A stretch of DNA of 43,206 bases from Cellulomonas sp. (GTDB lineage Bacteria; Actinomycetota; Actinomycetes; Actinomycetales; Cellulomonadaceae), in contig JAPSIR010000006.1 in NCBI GenBank assembly GCA_031178625.1, forward strand, positions 1 to 43,206. Reading direction: 5' to 3'. Position numbers and translations under genes: made by a program. Within the stretch, counting starts at the first letter, position 1, and each line of letters opens with the position of its first letter. Positions 35,815-43,206 of this stretch are shown here, one piece after another. The notes under the pieces are model-generated. The model saw only the letters and a program-made list of their open reading frames with translations. It did no database searches and was not told where the DNA came from.

Positions 35815-36738
35815 ATGCGAGCCATCACCTACGCCCGGTACGGCGGTCCCGACGTCCTCGAGCTCACCGAGCAGCCCACCCCCAAGGTCGGCCCCGACAG
35901 CGTCCTCGTGCGCGTCCGCGCCGCCTCGGTCAACCCGGTCGACTGGAAGATGCGCGCGGGCTACCTCGACCAGGTCATGGACGTGACGTTCCCCGTCGTG
36001 CCCGGCTGGGACGTCGCGGGCGTCGTCGAGCGCCCCGGTCTGGACACGCCGGAGCTGCAGGTCGGCGACGAGGTGTACGGGTACGTGCGCAAGGACTGGG
36101 TGCACGGCGGCACGTTCGCCGAGCTCGTCGCCGCGCCCGTCCGGACGCTCGCGCGCAAGCCGGCGGCGTGGTCCTTCGAGGAGGCCGCGGCCGTGCCGCT
36201 CGCCGGCCTCACGGCGTACCAGAGCATCGAGCGCGCGGGCGTCCGCGCCGGGCAGACGGTCCTCGTGCACGCGGCCGCCGGCGGCGTCGGCCAGTTCGCG
36301 GTGCAGATCGCGGCCGCGCGCGGTGCCCGCGTCGTCGGCACCGCCTCCGAGCGCAACCACGACCACCTGCGCGCCCTCGGCGCCGAGCCCGTCACGTACG
36401 GCGAGGGCCTCGTCGACCGGGTGCGCGCGCTCGCGCCGCAGGGCGTGGACGTCGTGCTCGACTACGGCTCCGACGACCTCGTGCCGACGACGCGGGCCGT
36501 GCTCGCCGAGGGCGGGACGGTGGCGTCCATCGTCGATGTCGCGGCGCGCGACGAGCTCGGCGGGCACTACGTGTGGGTGCGGCCCAGCACGGCGGACCTG
36601 GACGCGCTGAGCGCGCTGGCGGACGCCGGCCGGCTGCGCGTCGACGTCGCCGAGGTGTTCGACCTGGCCGACGCCGCGGCGGCGCACGAGGCGAGCGCGA
36701 GCGGGCACGTGCGCGGCAAGGTCGTCGTCCGCGTCTGA
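35815..36738 (+). CDS. NADP-dependent oxidoreductase, quinone-reductase-like (MDR superfamily)
   Basis: The 307-aa protein is a zinc-free medium-chain dehydrogenase of the quinone oxidoreductase kind. Seen are MRAITYARYGGPDVLEL, RAASVNPVDWKMRAGY near residue 35, GWDVAGVVE, and the nucleotide-binding HAAAGGVGQFAVQIAAARGA near 151. The cysteine ligands of zinc-binding alcohol dehydrogenases are missing. The likely reaction is NADPH-driven reduction of a quinone or enone. ATG 35815 has a poor Shine-Dalgarno. It converges on the GH3 gene across a strong terminator. Confidence 0.92.
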   Translation: MRAITYARYGGPDVLELTEQPTPKVGPDSVLVRVRAASVNPVDWKMRAGYLDQVMDVTFPVVPGWDVAGVVERPGLDTPELQVGDEVYGYVRKDWVHGGTFAELVAAPVRTLARKPAAWSFEEAAAVPLAGLTAYQSIERAGVRAGQTVLVHAAAGGVGQFAVQIAAARGARVVGTASERNHDHLRALGAEPVTYGEGLVDRVRALAPQGVDVVLDYGSDDLVPTTRAVLAEGGTVASIVDVAARDELGGHYVWVRPSTADLDALSALADAGRLRVDVAEVFDLADAAAAHEASASGHVRGKVVVRV

Positions 36739-36761
36739 CGCGCACGGCCCCGGCGCCGCCG

Positions 36762-36794
36762 CGGGCGGTGGTGCGTGCGCCGCACCACCGCCCG
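36762..36794. terminator. Bidirectional terminator between MDR and GH3 genes
   Basis: CGGGCGGTGGTGCG and its exact complement form a 14-bp stem with a five-base loop. It lies 23 bp after one stop and 7 bp before the other. Confidence 0.88.
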
Positions 36795-36801
36795 TGGCGC
36801 G

Positions 36802-39168
36802 TCAGCGGGCGAACCGCACCCAGCTGACGTTGCCCACCTCGGCGCCGTTCGCCGGGCCGACGACCTGCAGGTACACGCGGCGGACGCCCGTCACGGACCC
36901 GGTCAGCGGCACCGTGCGCGTCTCCCACCGCTGCCAGCCACCGGTCGGGGTCATCGGCACCCGCGCCAGGAGCGGCCCCAGGTTCGTGTCGCGCCGCACC
37001 TCGAGCGTCCCGGACGCCGTCGCCGCAGACGCCAGGCGCACCGACACCGACCGCGGCGACGTGGCGCCGAAGTCGACGTCGAACCACCCGACGAAGTCGC
37101 CGTTCGCGAGGTGCGCCACCGCCTGCCCGCAGCCGGTGTCGGTGCACGCCTCGACCTGCGTGCCGCGCTGGTCGTCGTAGAGCGCCGCGCCGATCGTCGC
37201 GTACGCCGACTGCGACGTCGGGTACCGCAGCCCGTGCCCGAGCGGGAACAGCGCATTCTTGCCGTCGCCCGCGTTGATCGGCTGCTGCACGGCGTCGTAC
37301 GGCCAGGTCACCGGCAGCCGGCCCGTCGGCAGGACGTCACCGAAGAGCACGTCCGTGACGCCGTCGCCCTCCGTGCCCGGCAGCCACGCGACGACCGCCG
37401 CGCGCACCTGGTGCAGCTCCTCGTTGACGTCGAGCGGACGCCCCGTGAGCAGCACGAGCGTGATCGGCACGCCCGCCGCCGCGACCCGGTCGATGACGGC
37501 GCGGTCGCGGGCGGACAGGCGCATGTCACCCGTCGCGTCGCCCTCGTACTCGGCGTACGGCTCCTCCCCGACCACCACGATCGCGCTCTGGAAGCTGCCG
37601 TCGGCGGCGCTGCCGTCGGGCGAGAACGTCACCGTGCCGGACGCCGCGGCGCGCACGCCCTCGAGGATCGTCGTGCCCGGCATCGCGTTGCCCGGCGCCC
37701 CCTGCCAGCCGAGCGTCCACCCGCCGGACTGCCGGCCGACGTCGTCCGCGGCGACACCCGCGACGAGGATCCGGCTCCCGCTCGTCGGCAGCGGCAGCAC
37801 GCCCCACTCGTTCTTCAGGACGACGACCGACCCGCGGACCGCCTGGCGCGCGACCGCCCGGTGGGCGGCCGACCCGATCTCACCGAGCCGGGCCCGGTCG
37901 GCGAGCGGCTGCTCCAGCAGCCCCTTCGCGAGCTTCGCCGTGAGCACGCGCCGCACCGCGTCGTCGATGCGCGACACCGGGATGCGGCCGGCCTGCACCT
38001 CCGCCACGGCGACGGAGCGGAAGTGCTGCCAGTCGTCCGGGACCATGACGACGTCGATGCCCGCGTTGATCGCGGTGCGCACGTCGTAGCCCGACACGTC
38101 GTACCGGTCGCCGTCGAGGTAGTCGATGCCGCCGTAGTCGGAGATCACGACGCCGCGGAAGCCGAGCTCTCCCTTGAGCACGTCCGTGATCCACCGCCGC
38201 GACCCGTGCACGCGCTCGCCGCGGATGGAGGAGTAGCTGACCATCACGGTCGCCGCGCCCGCGTCGACGGCGGCCCGGAACGGCGGCAGGTGCACCGCGC
38301 GGACCTGCGCGTCGGTGAGCGCCGCGTCGCCGCGGTCCTCGCCGCCCGTGGTCCCGCCGTCGGCCAGGTAGTGCTTGGCGTTCGCGAGGACCTGGTCGCG
38401 GTCCGCCACGGACGCGCCCTGCAGGCCCCGGACGAGGGCGGCCGACAGCGTCGAGACGGCCGCCGGGTCCTCGCCGAACGACTCGTACGTGCGCCCCCAC
38501 CGGTCGTCCCGCGCGACGGCGACCACCGGCGAGAAATTGAGGTCGACACCCATGGCCGACAGCTCGCGCGCCACGACGTCGCCCACGCGCCCCACCACGG
38601 CTGGGTCGTGCGTCGCGCCGAGCCCGATCTGGTGCGGGACGATCGTCGCGCCCGGCAGGTTCCCGAACCCGTGCACCGCGTCGGCGGCGAACAGCATCGG
38701 CACGCCGAGCCGGCTCGAGAGTGCCGCGCGCTGCAGGGTGTCGTACCGGTCGGCCCACCCGGTCGGCGTGTTCGGCGACACCGTGGAGCTGCCGCCCGCG
38801 AACACGAAGCCGACGCCGCCGCCCGACAGGGCGCCCGAGGTGATCCACCGGGTGCCGACCATCGTCATCTGGCCGATCTTCTCGTTCAGGCTCATGCGCG
38901 AGAGCAGGTCCTGGGCCCGCGTCGCGGCGGGCAGCGCGGGGTCGAGGTAGGGCGGGGTGGCGGCGGCCTCGGCCGCGGGGACCGGGGCGGTGGCCGGGTC
39001 GGCGACCGCGGCGGTGGCCGGGTCCGCGGCCGGGTCAGCGGCCGGGTCAGCGGCCGGGTCGGTCGTGCCCGCGGCCGGCAGCGTGGCCGGCAGGGCGAGG
39101 AGCGCGGCGCAGGCCGCGACGGTGAGTGTCCGCGTGCGCACGGCACGCCGGCGGTCGGTGGTCGGCAT
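36802..39168 (-). CDS. Secreted GH3 beta-glucosidase (ExoI-type) with CBM6-like C-terminus
   Basis: This 788-aa enzyme hydrolyses terminal glucose from beta-glucans or cello-oligosaccharides. It has a signal peptide (about 1-35: RTRTLTVAACAALLALPATL), then a linker with ADPA repeats. The GH3 TIM-barrel carries the nucleophile Asp344 in VVISDYGG. In the second domain GEEPYAEYEGD contains Glu540, the likely acid/base by analogy with ExoI-type enzymes. A CBM6-like module (about 655-788, with HLANGDFVGWFDVDFG and EVGNVSWVRF) ends the protein. ATG 39168 follows AGGGGGG by a few bases; longer frames upstream lack a start signal. A TAGCGT promoter candidate sits at 39223-39218. It is the second cellulose-related gene in this end of the window. 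Confidence 0.92.
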   Translation of the reverse strand: MPTTDRRRAVRTRTLTVAACAALLALPATLPAAGTTDPAADPAADPAADPATAAVADPATAPVPAAEAAATPPYLDPALPAATRAQDLLSRMSLNEKIGQMTMVGTRWITSGALSGGGVGFVFAGGSSTVSPNTPTGWADRYDTLQRAALSSRLGVPMLFAADAVHGFGNLPGATIVPHQIGLGATHDPAVVGRVGDVVARELSAMGVDLNFSPVVAVARDDRWGRTYESFGEDPAAVSTLSAALVRGLQGASVADRDQVLANAKHYLADGGTTGGEDRGDAALTDAQVRAVHLPPFRAAVDAGAATVMVSYSSIRGERVHGSRRWITDVLKGELGFRGVVISDYGGIDYLDGDRYDVSGYDVRTAINAGIDVVMVPDDWQHFRSVAVAEVQAGRIPVSRIDDAVRRVLTAKLAKGLLEQPLADRARLGEIGSAAHRAVARQAVRGSVVVLKNEWGVLPLPTSGSRILVAGVAADDVGRQSGGWTLGWQGAPGNAMPGTTILEGVRAAASGTVTFSPDGSAADGSFQSAIVVVGEEPYAEYEGDATGDMRLSARDRAVIDRVAAAGVPITLVLLTGRPLDVNEELHQVRAAVVAWLPGTEGDGVTDVLFGDVLPTGRLPVTWPYDAVQQPINAGDGKNALFPLGHGLRYPTSQSAYATIGAALYDDQRGTQVEACTDTGCGQAVAHLANGDFVGWFDVDFGATSPRSVSVRLASAATASGTLEVRRDTNLGPLLARVPMTPTGGWQRWETRTVPLTGSVTGVRRVYLQVVGPANGAEVGNVSWVRFAR
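39026..39062 (-). repeat. 12-bp tandem repeats coding for an Ala-Asp-Pro linker
   Basis: The unit GGCCGGGTCAGC is repeated three times on the plus strand, encoding the ADPA repeats between signal peptide and GH3 domain. Confidence 0.8.
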
Positions 39169-39217
39169 GGCACCCCCCTGGTGCGACGGCGCCGTGCCGT
39201 CGGTGTCGCCGTGCCCG

Positions 39218-39223
39218 ACGCTA
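39218..39223 (-). promoter_or_regulatory. Candidate -10 box (TAGCGT) of the GH3 gene
   Basis: On the minus strand TAGCGT lies 50 bp before the start. A TGTACG 17 bp upstream is a possible -35 (three of six bases of TTGACA). No CelR-type operator was seen. Confidence 0.45.
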
Positions 39224-39310
39224 GAGGTTCGGCACGGATGCGTACAGAGCGGACGAGTCGGGCAGGGGTCCGGGACCCGGCGCCGTCGCGCCCTCCTCGA
39301 GCGGCTGCGG

Positions 39311-39316
39311 CAGCAT
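39311..39316 (+). promoter_or_regulatory. Leaderless -10 candidate (CAGCAT) for the GNAT gene
   Basis: CAGCAT is followed by GTCGGC and then the GTG at 39323, exactly as before the gene at 3528. Confidence 0.45.
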
Positions 39317-39322
39317 GTCGGC

Positions 39323-39880
39323 GTGACCGACGCCCCCTCCCCCGCCCCCGCACCCGCCGGCGTCCGCGTCGTCCCCATGACCCCCGCGCACTGGCCGGAG
39401 GTCCGCGACGTCTACGCCCTGGGCATCGCGACCGGCGAGTCGACGCTCGAGCCGGAGCCGCCCGACTGGGAGCGGTTCGACGCCGCGAAGCTGCCCGAGC
39501 ACCGCCTCGTCGCGGTCGACGACGCCGGCACGCTGCGCGGCACCGACCGGGTGCTCGGCTGGGTGGCCGTGAGCCGCACGTCCGAGCGTGCGGTCTACGC
39601 CGGCGTCGTCGAGGTCTCCGTGTACGTGCACCCGGACGCGCACGGCCGCGGCGTCGGACGGACGCTGCTGACCGCGCTGCTCGCGTCGACCGACGAGGGC
39701 GGCATCTGGACGGTGCAGGCGTCGGTCTTCCCCGAGAACACGGCGAGCGTCGCGCTGCACACGTCGGTGGGGTTCCGGGTGGTGGGCCGGCGCGAGCGCC
39801 TCGGCCGCATGACGCACGGCCCCCGCGCCGGCACGTGGCGCGACGTGCTGCTCCTGGAACGCCGCCGCGCGGACGACTGA
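39323..39880 (+). CDS. GNAT acetyltransferase, phosphinothricin acetyltransferase-like
   Basis: The 185-aa protein acetylates an amine using acetyl-CoA. It has YALGIATGESTLEPEPPDWERFD and VLGWVAVSRTSERAVYAGVVEVSVYV. The acetyl-CoA loop HGRGVGRTLLTALL follows, then VFPENTASVALHTSVGFR and MTHGPRAGTWRDVLLLER. These match the phosphinothricin/methionine-sulfoximine acetyltransferase group. The first 15 residues are Pro/Ala-rich. GTG 39323 was chosen as it lies six bases after the CAGCAT hexamer. It is divergent from the GH3 gene. Confidence 0.9.
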   Translation: MTDAPSPAPAPAGVRVVPMTPAHWPEVRDVYALGIATGESTLEPEPPDWERFDAAKLPEHRLVAVDDAGTLRGTDRVLGWVAVSRTSERAVYAGVVEVSVYVHPDAHGRGVGRTLLTALLASTDEGGIWTVQASVFPENTASVALHTSVGFRVVGRRERLGRMTHGPRAGTWRDVLLLERRRADD

Positions 39881-39881
39881 T

Positions 39882-39901
39882 CTGACCGGCCGTCGAGCCG
39901 G

Positions 39902-39905
<4 letters not shown>
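39882..39905. terminator. Bidirectional terminator spanning the histidine kinase stop codon
   Basis: CTGACCGGC and GCCGGTCAG form a nine-base-pair stem with a six-base loop. The right arm includes the stop codon of the kinase gene, and the GNAT stop lies just before the left arm. Confidence 0.75.
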
Positions 39906-42877
<2,972 letters not shown>

Positions 42878-42988
42878 GGGCTCTCCAGCGGCGGTGCGGG
42901 GCCGGGTCCGCGGACGCGGTCACCCGCCTCCCAGCGTCCGACGGCGCACCGACCGCGTCAACCGGCGGCGTGGCAGCCCGGCGACCGC

Positions 42989-43206
42989 TCACCAGTCCGC
43001 GCGCTCGGCGAGGCCGAGCGTGTACTCCTCCCAGAACCGCCCCGCCGGCGGGCCGCCGCGGCACGTGCCGTCGGAGAGCCCGACGGTCTTCACCCACAGG
43101 TCGGCGACGTGCGGGCCGGTGCCGGTCGCGCCGGGGCGGGCGCCGAGGGCGCGGCCGGGCGGGTTGCACCACTCGGTGCCCTCCTCGCCCGCGAGCGGCC
43201 CGTTGC
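42989..43206 (-). CDS. GH6 family cellulase, C-terminal end (partial)
   Basis: The visible 72 residues read GPLAGEEGTEWCNPPGRALG, then HVADLWVKTVGLSDGTCRG and PPAGRFWEEYTLGLAERADW before the stop. EWCNPPGRALG and the LWVK-GxSDGTCRGGP-AGxFW pattern are the end of the GH6 (cellobiohydrolase II or endoglucanase A type) catalytic domain. The paired cysteines in this end form a conserved disulfide. The domain ends the protein, so a cellulose-binding module, if present, would lie at the missing N-terminus. The enzyme cleaves cellulose outside the cell. Confidence 0.9.
   Translation of the reverse strand, partial: NGPLAGEEGTEWCNPPGRALGARPGATGTGPHVADLWVKTVGLSDGTCRGGPPAGRFWEEYTLGLAERADW

Noticed and set aside
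36775-39885. Open plus-strand frame of about 1000 codons opposite the GH3 gene
   Set aside because: Composition is Arg-rich without any domain; the GH3 gene explains the region.

Overview
The window is very GC-rich, uses GTG starts freely, and has GC-rich hairpin terminators, a HAIR operator upstream of clpB, LAxTG-type sorting and WXG100/EccC genes. These point to an actinobacterium of the Micrococcales. The C-terminal end of a GH6 cellulase, a secreted ExoI-type GH3 glucosidase with a CBM6-like tail, and a glycogen phosphorylase make a Cellulomonas-like cellulolytic organism the best guess. This rests on gene content, not on a database match.

Layout. 1-7.5 kb: 5'-part of clpB (minus, cut by the window edge) under an HspR/HAIR operator, a Glyoxalase_8/VOC protein, a histidine phosphatase, an alpha/beta hydrolase convergent with a CDF metal transporter, a double-VOC protein, and trmB. 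7.5-15.2 kb: a LysR-type substrate-binding domain without DNA-binding part, overlapping trmB; a methyl-accepting chemotaxis protein; and a two-gene type VII secretion locus (WXG100-like protein plus a 1503-aa EccC-like ATPase with FHA domain). 15.2-21.7 kb: a LAxTG cell-wall protein with PT repeats, glycogen phosphorylase, a divergent MefA-like MFS exporter and a pair of overlapping crcB fluoride-channel genes. 21.9-29.6 kb: a small unknown gene divergent from an OhrR-like MarR regulator, a DrrAB-like ABC exporter, an iron-type alcohol dehydrogenase, a 92-aa conserved unknown, a VOC protein, a GyrI-like protein, a chromate-transporter family protein and another VOC protein. 29.6-34.1 kb: a tightly overlapping ugpA-ugpE-ugpB-ugpQ-like operon for uptake and cleavage of glycerophosphodiesters. 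34.2-43.2 kb: a RsbW-like ATP-binding protein, an MpaB-type (DUF2236) oxygenase, a quinone-oxidoreductase-like MDR protein, the GH3 glucosidase, a PAT-like GNAT, a 991-aa hybrid histidine kinase with two receiver domains and an HPt domain, and the end of the GH6 cellulase.

How the genes work together. The clearest functional units are the ugp-like operon (import plus hydrolysis), the ABC exporter pair, the two-subunit fluoride channel, and the WXG100/EccC pair. GH6, GH3 and glycogen phosphorylase fit extracellular cellulose breakdown and intracellular glucan storage.

Regulatory pattern. Several genes lack a Shine-Dalgarno but have a TANNNT or NAGNNT hexamer exactly 6-7 nt before the start codon, the geometry of leaderless transcripts. 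This helped decide starts. Convergent gene pairs are separated by strong symmetric hairpins, several of which include the stop codon. No tRNA, rRNA, CRISPR array, insertion sequence or prophage was seen. The nearest things to unexplored systems are the stripped-down type VII locus with a WXG100 protein lacking its tryptophan, and the RG-rich orphan LysR-domain protein.
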